NCBI RefSeq assembly: GCF_900101845.1
Contig: NZ_FNAM01000001.1
Location: 248,001 to 312,000 of the forward strand
Direction: 5' to 3'
From: Sporomusa acidovorans
GTDB lineage: Bacteria; Bacillota; Negativicutes; Sporomusales; Sporomusaceae
Length of the DNA: 64,000 nt
The position numbers and the translations under genes were made by a program. How positions within the stretch are numbered: the first letter of the stretch is position 1; every line of letters starts with the position of its first letter. The notes below the pieces were generated by a model that made no database searches, was not told the origin of the DNA, and saw nothing but the letters and a program-made list of their open reading frames with translations. Shown here piece by piece: positions 7,606 through 17,193 of this stretch.

Positions 7606-10600
7606 TTAGGCAAACAATCTAATTTGATCGGTATCATCCATCCCATCCAGGCAGCCATGATTTTTAAGAATTTCTATAACAGTTTTCGATACTCTGCTGC
7701 GATTACGTAAATCTTCTATTGAGGAAAAGCTCTTTTCCTGACGGGCCGTCACAATGTTGCGAGCGGCGGACACACCTACCCCTTGTAAGGAGCCCAGCGG
7801 AGGTAAAAGTCCATTATCAACAATCTGAAATTTTTCCGCATCAGATTTATATAAATCCACCTTATGAAAAACAAAACCTCGTAAGTACAGCTCATGTGCC
7901 ATTTCTAAAATTGTCTGGATACTCTTTTCTTTTACAGAAAGTGTATTTCCTTTTTCCTCTAATAAGGTAAGTTCATCTTTAATTACTTTATCTCCTTTTA
8001 CAATCATATCTGCGTCAAAATCAGTAGCTCTTACAGTAAAATAGGCGGCATAAAATGCGAGTGGGTAATGCACTTTGCAGTACGCTATCCGGAAAGCCAT
8101 CATAACATAAGCTACAGCATGAGCCTTAGGAAACATATATTTGATTTTCTGGCAGGACTCAATATACCATTCTGGAACATTTTTAGCCCGCATTTTTTCA
8201 ACATCGTCCGGTTTAACACCTTTGCCTTTACGTACACATTCCATAATTTTAAAAGCAACTTGCGGATCAACGCCCTTATGAATAAGAAAGAGCATGATAT
8301 CATCGCGGGCAGAAATAGCCTCGGAAAGCTTTGCTGTTCCACTCCTGATAAGATCCTGGGCATTATTTAGCCATACGTCTGTTCCATGAGAAAAGCCACT
8401 GATTCGGACCAGTTCGCTAAAGGTTTTAGGTTTAGTGTCCTCAAGCATTTGCCTGACAAACTTAGTTCCGAACTCTGGAATCCCAAATGTGGCAACTGTA
8501 CTATTGAGATCTTCCGGCGTAAGGTTGAGCGCCTCGGTTGATGAAAATAAACTCATCGTCGCGGCATCATCCAAAGGAATTGTTTTCGCATCAATATGCG
8601 TCAAATCTTCCAGCATTCTAATTACGGTCGGGTCGTCATGTCCTAGAATGTCAAGTTTTACCAAACGGCTACTAATGGAGTGATAATCAAAATGAGTTGT
8701 AATTGTGGACGAATTCTTATCATCTGCCGGATATTGAATTGGTGTAAAATGATGTACATCCATGTCTCTAGGCACAACCATAATACCACCAGGATGCTGA
8801 CCGGTAGTACGCTTTACACCCGTACATCCTGCTAAAAGGCTGTTAATATGCGCATTACGGGCATTACAACCTTTGTCATTTAAATAATTTTTTACAAAAC
8901 CATAAGCTGTTTTTTCGGCAATAGTAGCAATGGTTCCCGCTCTGAACACATTATCGCGGCCAAACAATTCTTCAGTATATTTATGAGCAACCGGCTGATA
9001 GTCACCGGAAAAGTTAAGATCAATATCAGGTACTTTATCACCATGAAAACCCATAAATACGGCAAAAGGAATATCGTGGCCGTTTTTTTCCATTTTTATG
9101 TGACAATTAGGGCAACTTTTATCTGGCAGATCAAAACCCCCACCGTAGCTCCCGTCTGTTATAAATTCACTGTAGCAACATTTTTTGCAACGCCAATGTG
9201 GCGGCAACGGATTAACTTCGGTAATTCCTGTCATCGTAGCAACAAAAGAAGATCCTACCGATCCCCTGGATCCGACCAGATATCCATCATCCATCGATTT
9301 TTTTACAAGCTTATGGGCTATAAAATATAACACGGCAAAACCATGATTAATAATCGAATTGAGTTCATTCTCCAGGCGTTTAGAAACAATTTCCGGTAAA
9401 GGCGAACCGTAGAGTTGCTCAGCTCTTTGATATGCCATAGATTTAATTTCTTCCTCTGCGCCGGGAATCTGCGGCGAATACAATTCCTCAGGAATAGGTT
9501 TGATGTTTTCTATCAAATCATTGATACATTTGGGAGTTTCTACGACAACCTCATAGGCTTTCTCAGCTCCAAGGTAGCTAAACTCAGCCAGCATTTCCTC
9601 AGTTGTCCTAAGAAAGAGCGGCGGTTGTTTATCGGCATCATCATAACCTTGACCAGCCATAAGAATTCGACGATATATCTCATCTTCCGGATTCAAGAAA
9701 TGTACATCACAGGTAGCTGCAACCGGCTTACCTAGCTTTCCCCCAAGCTCACAAACTTTTCGATTGATATCCCGCAAACCTTCTTCATCTGCAACCTTAC
9801 CCTTGCGCAGCAAAAACTCATTATTGCCGATAGGTTGAATTTCTAAATAGTCGTAATAATTAGCAATCGCAATTAATTCTTCCTCACTAGCACCATTAAC
9901 CATGGCATGAATCAATTCCCCGGCTTCGCACGCCGAACCCAATAATAATCCCTCACGGTAGTCATTTAGTATCACACGCGGTATCCGCGGCGTGCGGTGT
10001 AGATATCTAAGATGCGATATGGAAACCAAGCGGTACAAGTTACGAAGGCCAACATTATTTTGAGCCAAAATGATAATATGTCGAGCCTGATTAATGTCAT
10101 CATCAAACAAGTAGCCTTCCATGCCGTATATTACTTTGATACCAGCGCTAGTCGCTTCCTCAAAAGCTTCAGGAAACGCCTGCACGACTCCATGGTCGGT
10201 AATCGCAATAGCAGGATGCCCCCATTTAGCAGCCGTCTTTATCAATTTTTTTGCAGAAACAACAGCATCAAGCGCACTCATACGGGTATGAGCGTGTAAT
10301 TCGATTCGACGAACAGGAGCATTATCTTGTCGTTCGTCTTTTTTTGCTGCCCGACACATACTATCTGTAAATAGAACTAATTCATTAGCAAATCGATCAT
10401 ATTGAACTGTACCTTTAACGAATACTTGCATACCGTTTTTTATATTGCCGGCGGCTTTATCAAACTGCTCTTTATTATCAAAAAAGGCTTTACCGCTTAT
10501 ACCGTCAGTGGAATCAACAAGGTCGTAGGTTAGCAAAAACCTTCCTGATTTTAATTCTTTTAATTCATGGTTAGTAATCTCACCGGTCACTATTATATTG

Positions 10601-11298
10601 CGTGCTTCTTCCTGAATAGTGTTTAGCGGCTGAACCGCATCAGTTGCTCCCCGAATATTGCGTCCAAATATAATTGGATTATCGTTAACTTTCGGTTTAT
10701 CCTGTATTTTATCCTGTACAGCAACCGTTTCTGTAAGCGCTTCTTTATATTCAGGCGTTAAAAAAGCATCATCACATTCAGGTAGTTCTTCGATTTTTGA
10801 ACTTAAGAATTTTACTTCGCAAATACAGCCAAATTCACGGAGAATATAGGTCTTTATTTGCCGTTCTATGCCACGCTCTTCCAGGATAGCTGTTGACAAT
10901 CCCCCAACGGTTTCAATGGTAAGTGTTTTTTCATCATATGTCCACGCAGCATGTAACAGCAAATGCTTCGTAGCATAATGACCATCTGCAATCTGTTCAA
11001 CAAACTCCGGCCAGTTGCTGGTCAAATATTGCTGTAACTCTTTAATTTGTTGATTAAAAACAACCTTAGTTAAACCGCATCGTCGGCAAAGATATTCTGC
11101 TGCAATATTAATTGCCTGTTCAGGAATCGGTTTGGCAGCAATAACATAGATAATCCATTTCTTAACTAACGGATTGACTTCAACCTTACTTACTTGCGTT
11201 GTTCTCAGTAATTCCCGGCTAACCTTGTCGACCGGTAATTGATCTACAAATTGAAAAAAGCCCTGACAGTTTTCCGGTATAATACAATAACTAGACAT
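7606..11298 (-). CDS. polC: DNA polymerase III subunit alpha, Gram-positive PolC type, without exonuclease domain
   Basis: Replicative polymerase of low-GC Gram-positive bacteria. The 1230 residues show N-terminal domains (1-225), an OB domain (about 228-318), a PHP domain beginning RIELHAHTRMSALDA (331-345), the PolC palm with zinc-finger cysteines (C704, C707/708, C729, C732) and PDIDLNFSGDYQ (757-768, catalytic aspartates), and fingers and helix-hairpin-helix regions to the C-terminus. PolC of Bacillus is about 1435 residues because a DnaQ-like 3'-5' exonuclease of about 180 residues interrupts PHP. Here YGMEGYLFDDDINQA (391-405) runs straight into HIIILAQNNVGLRNLY, so the insertion is absent. 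The ATG at 11298 has GGGAGAGG upstream; a 23-residue longer reading would overlap the MgtC-family gene. Confidence 0.96.
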   Translation of the reverse strand: MSSYCIIPENCQGFFQFVDQLPVDKVSRELLRTTQVSKVEVNPLVKKWIIYVIAAKPIPEQAINIAAEYLCRRCGLTKVVFNQQIKELQQYLTSNWPEFVEQIADGHYATKHLLLHAAWTYDEKTLTIETVGGLSTAILEERGIERQIKTYILREFGCICEVKFLSSKIEELPECDDAFLTPEYKEALTETVAVQDKIQDKPKVNDNPIIFGRNIRGATDAVQPLNTIQEEARNIIVTGEITNHELKELKSGRFLLTYDLVDSTDGISGKAFFDNKEQFDKAAGNIKNGMQVFVKGTVQYDRFANELVLFTDSMCRAAKKDERQDNAPVRRIELHAHTRMSALDAVVSAKKLIKTAAKWGHPAIAITDHGVVQAFPEAFEEATSAGIKVIYGMEGYLFDDDINQARHIIILAQNNVGLRNLYRLVSISHLRYLHRTPRIPRVILNDYREGLLLGSACEAGELIHAMVNGASEEELIAIANYYDYLEIQPIGNNEFLLRKGKVADEEGLRDINRKVCELGGKLGKPVAATCDVHFLNPEDEIYRRILMAGQGYDDADKQPPLFLRTTEEMLAEFSYLGAEKAYEVVVETPKCINDLIENIKPIPEELYSPQIPGAEEEIKSMAYQRAEQLYGSPLPEIVSKRLENELNSIINHGFAVLYFIAHKLVKKSMDDGYLVGSRGSVGSSFVATMTGITEVNPLPPHWRCKKCCYSEFITDGSYGGGFDLPDKSCPNCHIKMEKNGHDIPFAVFMGFHGDKVPDIDLNFSGDYQPVAHKYTEELFGRDNVFRAGTIATIAEKTAYGFVKNYLNDKGCNARNAHINSLLAGCTGVKRTTGQHPGGIMVVPRDMDVHHFTPIQYPADDKNSSTITTHFDYHSISSRLVKLDILGHDDPTVIRMLEDLTHIDAKTIPLDDAATMSLFSSTEALNLTPEDLNSTVATFGIPEFGTKFVRQMLEDTKPKTFSELVRISGFSHGTDVWLNNAQDLIRSGTAKLSEAISARDDIMLFLIHKGVDPQVAFKIMECVRKGKGVKPDDVEKMRAKNVPEWYIESCQKIKYMFPKAHAVAYVMMAFRIAYCKVHYPLAFYAAYFTVRATDFDADMIVKGDKVIKDELTLLEEKGNTLSVKEKSIQTILEMAHELYLRGFVFHKVDLYKSDAEKFQIVDNGLLPPLGSLQGVGVSAARNIVTARQEKSFSSIEDLRNRSRVSKTVIEILKNHGCLDGMDDTDQIRLFA

Positions 11299-11332
11299 CG
11301 AACCTCTCCCATCATAACAGCTCACCATTATT

Positions 11333-12001
11333 TTACCACGACTTATCAATGGAAAGCACACCATCAATTTCGGTCAGTTCTGCGAATATCTTTATCATAT
11401 CTGTGTCTGCCGGCATTATTAAGACAAACTCAAGGTTTATCACTTTTTGTTCAAGTATATGGTGCATGGTTACATTCTTAATACTGATATTATGTTGGCC
11501 AAAAAATAAGGCGATTCTCCCAAGCTGCCCTGGTTGATCCCGCACGACAATCTTAATTCTATTACGGTATCTATTCCAATGGCGCCGCTCCATTTGTCCA
11601 AATAGCACTAATGTTAAGAATACCAGAGCGGTACCGGCAATACCTACAAAAAATAAACCGCTGCCAATTGCTAAGCCAATCCCTGCCACAACCCACAAAC
11701 TAGCTGCCGTAGTAAGCCCTGTTACTGTCAAACCTTCGCGCAAAATGGTACCGGCACCTAAAAAACCAATGCCGCTGACTACCTGCGCCGCAATCCGTCC
11801 AGGATCCTTATTAACAGTTTCATAATTAGCAAATCCATAAATTGATACAAGCATGATCAAAGCCGAACCAACACAAACTAAAATGTGAGTACGCAATCCC
11901 GCTGGGCGCTCTAAGTTCTCTCGCTCAAAGCCGATTAACCCTCCAAGAATACAGGAAATCACCAGTCGCAAAACAATATCGGTTTCACTAATTGGCGGCA
12001 T
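11333..12001 (-). CDS. MgtC/SapB-family inner-membrane protein with C-terminal ACT-like domain
   Basis: The first 140 residues hold four or five hydrophobic segments and the family signature GGLIGFERENLERPAGLRTH followed by ALIMLVSIYGF; the last 80 residues (RIKIVVRDQPGQLGRIALFF onward) resemble an ACT-like regulatory domain. MgtC-family proteins are linked to magnesium limitation and membrane energetics, but the substrate of this one cannot be told from sequence. The ATG at 12001 has GAGGGGTGA upstream; a 15-residue longer start at 12046 has none. It lies between ispG and polC and is preceded by a terminator at 12029-12054. Confidence 0.9.
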   Translation of the reverse strand: MPPISETDIVLRLVISCILGGLIGFERENLERPAGLRTHILVCVGSALIMLVSIYGFANYETVNKDPGRIAAQVVSGIGFLGAGTILREGLTVTGLTTAASLWVVAGIGLAIGSGLFFVGIAGTALVFLTLVLFGQMERRHWNRYRNRIKIVVRDQPGQLGRIALFFGQHNISIKNVTMHHILEQKVINLEFVLIMPADTDMIKIFAELTEIDGVLSIDKSW

Positions 12002-12028
12002 ATTCTCACCCCTCGATACATTATAGCC

Positions 12029-12054
12029 AAAAAGACGTGATCGCAAGTATCACG
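12029..12054 (-). terminator. Intrinsic terminator after ispG
   Basis: Minus-strand CGTGAT and ATCACG form a 6-bp stem with a 7-base loop (ACTTGCG), followed by TCTTTTTGG. It lies 108 bases past the ispG stop and 28 bases before the MgtC-family gene. A TATAAT at 12020-12025 directly after it could be the -10 box of a promoter for that gene, but no good -35 box stands at 16-18 bases and the leader would be only about 12 bases. Confidence 0.65.
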
Positions 12055-12161
12055 CCTTAAATCAGCTTACGGTTTCAGCAGCAGCATTTTGGCTTATTAA
12101 AGTGCTTTATTATCGATAAGTATCTTTCTTGTGTGACGCATAAGTTTGGACAAACAAACTT

Positions 12162-13232
12162 TTACTTGTTTGTCGCTTTATTAATTTTATCAATTTCCGC
12201 AAAAAGGGCACTCACAAGCTCATTTTCCGGTACTTTACGAATAATCTCGCCTTTGCTGAATAATAAACCTTCATTTTTACCGCCGGCAATACCGACATCA
12301 GCATCTTTGGCTTCTCCCGGTCCGTTCACAACGCAGCCCATTACTGCTACGGTAATAGGAGTTTTCATGGATCTAAGCTTGGCCTCTACCGTCTCAGCAA
12401 CATCAATCAAGTTAATTCGGCAACGCCCACAGGTAGGACAGGATACAAGTGTAGGTCCAAATCTACGTAACCCTAGGGATTTTAGAATTTCATTAGCAAC
12501 ATGGACTTCTTCTACCGGGTCCCCAGTTAATGATACACGGATTGTATCGCCAATTCCCTGGGCTAATAATGCTCCAATACCTACCGCCGACTTTATGACA
12601 CCTGTGCGAATTGTTCCGGCTTCGGTAATGCCTAAATGCAACGGATAATCTACAGCTTCTGACATTAGCTGATAAGCCCTCACAGTAAGGGGAACATCAT
12701 GCGCTTTTAGCGATATTTTAATTTCATGGAAATTGTGGCTTTCCAATATAGCAATATGATGTAGAGCACTTTCAACCATAGCCTCGGGTGTCGGGTGTCC
12801 ACCATGCTTGGCAAGAATTTCTTTGCTAAGTGATCCGGCGTTAACCCCTATTCGAATAGGTATTTGGCGTTTTTTCGCTTCTTTAACAACGGCTGTCACA
12901 TGATCGGCCTCACCAATATTCCCCGGATTTAATCTGAGGCCGTCAACACCACGTTCCATAGCGGCAATAGCTAAACGGTAATCAAAATGAATATCGGCAA
13001 TTAGCGGCACTTCAATTGCTTTTTTTATTTGTTCGATGGCCTGAGCAGCCGCCATATCCGGTACGGCGACACGGACGATATCACAGCCGGCATCGGTAAG
13101 TCGTTTAATTTGTGCCACCGTATCATCAATATTGTCTGTACGGGTATTGGTCATAGATTGAACTGCAATGGGAGCACTGCCGCCAACAAATAGTTTGCCA
13201 ATTTGCACTGCTCGTGTTTTCTTACGCAGCAT
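12162..13232 (-). CDS. ispG: 4-hydroxy-3-methylbut-2-enyl diphosphate synthase (GcpE)
   Basis: Iron-sulfur enzyme of the MEP isoprenoid pathway that reduces methylerythritol cyclodiphosphate to HMBPP. In the 356 residues the cluster ligands are visible: C265 and C268 in SCPTCGRCR, C300 in AVMGCVVNGPGE, and Glu307 as the fourth ligand. The N-terminal TIM barrel carries VQSMTNTRTD and RVAVPDM. It starts 15 bases after the rseP stop, and together with dxr, two genes upstream, gives two MEP-pathway enzymes in one operon. The ferredoxin encoded at 17227-17400 in the neighbouring block could be an electron donor, which is only an inference. Confidence 0.97.
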   Translation of the reverse strand: MLRKKTRAVQIGKLFVGGSAPIAVQSMTNTRTDNIDDTVAQIKRLTDAGCDIVRVAVPDMAAAQAIEQIKKAIEVPLIADIHFDYRLAIAAMERGVDGLRLNPGNIGEADHVTAVVKEAKKRQIPIRIGVNAGSLSKEILAKHGGHPTPEAMVESALHHIAILESHNFHEIKISLKAHDVPLTVRAYQLMSEAVDYPLHLGITEAGTIRTGVIKSAVGIGALLAQGIGDTIRVSLTGDPVEEVHVANEILKSLGLRRFGPTLVSCPTCGRCRINLIDVAETVEAKLRSMKTPITVAVMGCVVNGPGEAKDADVGIAGGKNEGLLFSKGEIIRKVPENELVSALFAEIDKINKATNK

Positions 13233-13247
13233 TTCTTTATCACCAGC

Positions 13248-14279
13248 TTAAAACAATTTTAATCGCGCTATATCTTTAAAAGTAGCGACAACAAATAGCA
13301 GCATGAGCAAAGCAAAACCAATCATTTGTATAAACTGCATTTGGCTGTTGCTAAGCGGTTTTCCTCTGATACCTTCCACAGCTAAGGTGACAACATGCCC
13401 GCCATCTAGTACCGGCACAGGCAAAAGATTAATTAGACCCAAATTTATACTCAAAAAAGCAGCAAATTGCAGCAAGGGAATAATACCAAGCTGGGCAACT
13501 TCCCCTGCCATTTGGGCAACACCGATTGGTCCGGCGACATCAGCTGCCGTTTTACCGGTAACCATTTCACCGATACCAACCAGCATCACTTGGGCCACAG
13601 TAATTGTTTGTTTTACGGCCAAACTGGCAGATTCCAGTATCCCTGGTTGATATTTATCAATCTGTGGGGTTACACCAATAATTCCCCTTTTACCTTTTTC
13701 CTCATACTCAGGAGTAAGCACCGATGTTTTACCAGTTTCGGCACCCCGCGCAAAAGTTATTGTCAACTTAGTACCTGCATTAACCTGAATAACACTAACA
13801 AATTGTCGCCAAGAATCTATTGATTTGCCATTTACTGCTGTTATCCTGTCGCCAGGCAGTAAACCAGCTACAGCGGCGGGTTTATCAGGAAAAACATTCC
13901 CGATTATAGGTTGATTGGAAGGAGTATCAATTCCTGCGCTCACAAAGACAATAAACAATAAAATTATCGGTAAGACAAAATTCATGGCTGATCCGGCTAT
14001 AATCACCAACATTCTAGCCCAGATAGGCTTAGCACTAAAGGATCGCTCATCTTGTTCCTCCCCGGGATCCATGCCGGCAATTTTATTAAAACCACCTAAT
14101 GGTATAATGCGGATAGAGTAGTCCGTTTCACCAATTTTTTTACTTATCAATTTCGGTCCAAAGCCAATAGCAAATTCATCCACTCTCATACCTACACTTT
14201 TAGCAGTAATAAAGTGGCCTAACTCATGAAATAGAATGAGTAAACCGAAAACAAAAATAGTTGCAATAACAGTAGACAA
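13248..14279 (-). CDS. rseP: Site-2 protease RseP (RasP) zinc metalloprotease
   Basis: Membrane metalloprotease that cleaves anti-sigma factors and leftover signal peptides within the membrane. It has HELGH at residues 18-22 in the first membrane segment, one PDZ domain in the middle (about 110-200, with GNVFPDKPAAVAGLLPGDRI), and the second metal-binding motif LDGGH at 291-295. The start is taken as TTG at 14279, preceded by AAAGGTTGGTGA; the first in-frame ATG, at 14345, would overlap dxr by 49 bases and add a hydrophilic stretch foreign to the family. The start lies 17 bases after the dxr stop. Confidence 0.93.
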   Translation of the reverse strand: MSTVIATIFVFGLLILFHELGHFITAKSVGMRVDEFAIGFGPKLISKKIGETDYSIRIIPLGGFNKIAGMDPGEEQDERSFSAKPIWARMLVIIAGSAMNFVLPIILLFIVFVSAGIDTPSNQPIIGNVFPDKPAAVAGLLPGDRITAVNGKSIDSWRQFVSVIQVNAGTKLTITFARGAETGKTSVLTPEYEEKGKRGIIGVTPQIDKYQPGILESASLAVKQTITVAQVMLVGIGEMVTGKTAADVAGPIGVAQMAGEVAQLGIIPLLQFAAFLSINLGLINLLPVPVLDGGHVVTLAVEGIRGKPLSNSQMQFIQMIGFALLMLLFVVATFKDIARLKLF

Positions 14280-14296
14280 TTTTTCACCAACCTTTA

Positions 14297-15454
14297 CTAT
14301 TTTCGTAAATCTTTTACTGCCAGGTGTGCAGACCGCCGAGCCCATTCATCAGCCAAATAAATCTGCTCTAAATTAGGAACGGTAACACAGGTATGTTGTT
14401 TCATAGTATAACGTATTACCTGAGCGATATCAAGAAAGCTTATCTCACCATTCAGAAATGCGTAAACAGCGACTTCATTAGCCGCATTAAAAACACAGGG
14501 CATGGTCCCGCCCCTCTTTCCGGCACTATATGCTAACTTTAGTGCTGAAAAGCATTCCATATCAGGTTGGGCAAAAGTGAGTGCGGACAAGGCGGTAAAG
14601 TCCAAGCGGGGAAATTGTGACGAGAGTCGTTCAGGATGAGATAATGCGTATTGTATAGGCAGACGCATATCAGGCATTCCTAATTGAGCCATAACACTAC
14701 CATCCATAAATTCGACCATAGAATGAATAATACTTTGAGGATGAACGCAAACATGAATATTGTCAAGATCTACGTTAAATAACCATTTAGCCTCAATGAC
14801 TTCCAATCCTTTATTGGCTAATGTTGCTGAATCAACAGTGATCTTGCGCCCCATAGTCCAGTTGGGATGCTTTAGACATTGCTCAATCGTAACCTTTTTC
14901 AAGTTATCTAAAGAATATCCAAAAAATGGCCCACCGGACGCCGTTAAAATTATCCGGGCAATTTGGTTCTTATCCTCCCCATTTAGGCATTGAAAAATAG
15001 CACTATGTTCACTGTCAACAGGAGAAATACTCACATTATATTTTTGGGCCAAGGCCATAATGATTTCGCCGGCAGCTACTAAAGTTTCCTTATTAGCAAG
15101 AGCAATATTTTTTTTAGCCTCAATAGCAGCAACAGTTGGTTTCAGTCCGGCAAAGCCAACCAGTGATGTCAAAACCGTATCTGTCTGAGAAAAGGTTGCA
15201 GCTTCAATTAGTCCATCCTCACCTGTTAAAATCCTGGTTTTACCATGATATGTATTTATCAAGCGGTCAGCTGCAGTTTTATCAATGATGACTGCAATCT
15301 CAGGCTTAAAATATTCAATTTGCTCTTTGAGTAATTGGTCATTTTGATAGGCAGCTAAAGCAGTGATCTTATAGCGGTCCGTATTAGCAGCAACTACATC
15401 TAAAGCTTGCGTACCAATTGAGCCGGTACTTCCTAAAATTGCAATATACTTCAT
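14297..15454 (-). CDS. dxr: 1-deoxy-D-xylulose 5-phosphate reductoisomerase
   Basis: Second enzyme of the MEP pathway; it makes 2-C-methyl-D-erythritol 4-phosphate with NADPH and a divalent metal. The NADPH-binding ILGSTGSIGTQALDVV (residues 6-21) and the metal ligands D147 and E149 in SPVDSEHSA are visible, and 385 residues is the normal length. GGAGAAG lies 5 bases before the ATG. It is placed between cdsA and rseP, the conserved order in Firmicutes. Confidence 0.97.
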   Translation of the reverse strand: MKYIAILGSTGSIGTQALDVVAANTDRYKITALAAYQNDQLLKEQIEYFKPEIAVIIDKTAADRLINTYHGKTRILTGEDGLIEAATFSQTDTVLTSLVGFAGLKPTVAAIEAKKNIALANKETLVAAGEIIMALAQKYNVSISPVDSEHSAIFQCLNGEDKNQIARIILTASGGPFFGYSLDNLKKVTIEQCLKHPNWTMGRKITVDSATLANKGLEVIEAKWLFNVDLDNIHVCVHPQSIIHSMVEFMDGSVMAQLGMPDMRLPIQYALSHPERLSSQFPRLDFTALSALTFAQPDMECFSALKLAYSAGKRGGTMPCVFNAANEVAVYAFLNGEISFLDIAQVIRYTMKQHTCVTVPNLEQIYLADEWARRSAHLAVKDLRK

Positions 15455-15477
15455 ATAGCTTCTCCAATCTGTGGGTT

Positions 15478-16299
15478 CTAAACAACAAAAAATGCTTTAA
15501 TATAGTAATAAACAACCGGTACAGAAAACATAACAGCGTCAAAGCGGTCAAGTATTCCGCCATGGCCTGGTAAGATATTGCCTGAATCCTTCACGCCGGT
15601 AAATCTTTTCAATACAGATTCCGCAAGATCGCCTAAAGGAGCGAAAACCCCTATTAGTAAGCCAAGAATCGCCATGTGTCCCAAAGGTAATCCAAGCAGT
15701 TGCCATCCCATCAAAGCAACACCGGCAATACTGCCGATTAATCCACCTAAAGCCCCTTCATAAGTTTTTCCCGGACTAATGGCAGGACATAATTTGTGAC
15801 GCCCAAATATAGAGCCCGCAAAATAAGCCAATGTATCACTTGCCCATGTGCCAACAAAAGCTAACCAAAGATAAGCGGCACCTGCCGGTAAGCCGCCAAA
15901 CACCGTAAAAATGTAATCCGCTTGATCAGTAAACCTTAAAAGTATTAAATGGGAAAAAGGCAAACTAATGTATATTGTCCCGAAGATTGTAAAGGCTGTT
16001 TCCGTAACTCCAAATTTGTCATGGCTGATAATCGCTTGCGATAAGCCTACTAATAATATCAACATCAAAACCATGAGCAGCTCTTGCGCATTTCCCAACC
16101 ACGCACAACTCAATGTTAGTAAAATACCAACAAGGCCAACGCTATACTGAATTTTTATATCTTTGGCCTGCATCATTTTAAAGAATTCATGCCAGGCAAC
16201 AAGCGCTAGTAAAATTACCGTTATAGCAAACAACCAAAAGCCATAATTAATGACAACTATGGCTATCGGTATGCCAATAGCTGCTGTTAAAATTCGCAT
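15478..16299 (-). CDS. cdsA: Phosphatidate cytidylyltransferase (CDP-diglyceride synthase)
   Basis: Integral membrane enzyme making CDP-diacylglycerol from phosphatidic acid and CTP. About eight hydrophobic segments are visible, and the C-terminal family signature includes GDLAESVLKRFTGVKDSGN followed by GHGGILDRFDA. The start is uncertain: a GTG at 16317 touches the uppS stop, while the ATG at 16299 aligns better with family N-termini (MRILTAAIG) and is used here, giving 273 residues. It lies between uppS and dxr, so undecaprenyl diphosphate and phospholipid precursors are made from one operon. Confidence 0.94.
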   Translation of the reverse strand: MRILTAAIGIPIAIVVINYGFWLFAITVILLALVAWHEFFKMMQAKDIKIQYSVGLVGILLTLSCAWLGNAQELLMVLMLILLVGLSQAIISHDKFGVTETAFTIFGTIYISLPFSHLILLRFTDQADYIFTVFGGLPAGAAYLWLAFVGTWASDTLAYFAGSIFGRHKLCPAISPGKTYEGALGGLIGSIAGVALMGWQLLGLPLGHMAILGLLIGVFAPLGDLAESVLKRFTGVKDSGNILPGHGGILDRFDAVMFSVPVVYYYIKAFFVV

Positions 16300-16317
16300 A
16301 CCAAGCAAAATAGGCAC

Positions 16318-17100
16318 CTACCGTTTTTTTGTATTTTTTATTCCACCAAATCTGCGTTCTCTCTGTTGATAATCACGGATAGCCTGCAAAAAATTTTCCG
16401 GCTTAAAATCCGGCCAATTAAGGTCAGTAAACCAAAACTCCGTATAAGCAACTTGCCATAATAAAAAGTTACTAATTCGAAAATCACCACTCGGCCTAAT
16501 TAATAAGTCAAGTGCCGGAAGATTTGCCGTATATAAGTACTTTTCAATTGTAGTTTCATTAATGTCATCTATTTTTAACTCGTATTTTGCTGCTTTTTCA
16601 GCAATTATTTTAACAGCGCGCGTTAATTCTGCCCGTCCACCGTAATTTACGGCTAAATTTAATACTAGTCCAGTATTTTGAGCAGTCTGCGCCTGAGCTT
16701 TTTCAATTTTTTCTTGCAGAATCGATGCCAATTCATCAGTTTTGCCAATAAATCTGATCCGCACATTATTTTGATGTAATTCAGCAGTTTCATTATCAAG
16801 ATAATCAGCTAACAGACTCATCAACAAACTAACCTCGTCTGCCGGGCGACGCCAATTTTCAGTAGAAAAGGCGTAAGCAGTAAGGACTTTAATACCAATT
16901 TCTGAAGCAGTTTTAACAATTTCTCGAAGGGTTTCTGCGCCCGCCCGGTGTCCAAAAGTTCGCGGAAGGCCTTTTTTTTGCGCCCATCTTCCATTGCCAT
17001 CCATAATAATTGCCACATGACCGGGAAGTCTTGTTGTATCTATATCTGTATAATCAGCTTGTTCCCTAGTAGTTCCATTGCCAAACCATCTTTTCCACAC
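16318..17100 (-). CDS. uppS: Undecaprenyl diphosphate synthase (cis-prenyltransferase)
   Basis: Makes the C55 lipid carrier for peptidoglycan from farnesyl diphosphate and IPP. The signature IIMDGNGRWAQKKG has the catalytic Asp at residue 34, and the C-terminal LLIRPSGDFRISNFLLWQ and RERRFGG are typical. The start is GTG at 17100, chosen because GGAGGGG lies 4 bases before it; the ATG at 17139 adds 13 residues and has no such site. It gives 260 residues. A terminator-like hairpin (17194-17228) separates it from the ferredoxin gene. Confidence 0.95.
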   Translation of the reverse strand: MWKRWFGNGTTREQADYTDIDTTRLPGHVAIIMDGNGRWAQKKGLPRTFGHRAGAETLREIVKTASEIGIKVLTAYAFSTENWRRPADEVSLLMSLLADYLDNETAELHQNNVRIRFIGKTDELASILQEKIEKAQAQTAQNTGLVLNLAVNYGGRAELTRAVKIIAEKAAKYELKIDDINETTIEKYLYTANLPALDLLIRPSGDFRISNFLLWQVAYTEFWFTDLNWPDFKPENFLQAIRDYQQRERRFGGIKNTKKR

Positions 17101-17193
17101 ACTAAGCCCCTCCGAAAACTGTAGCATAGTTATCATCAAAATTATCCCCGAAATTATGAAATGTTAGCCAATAAAAATCTAATCTACATATCA

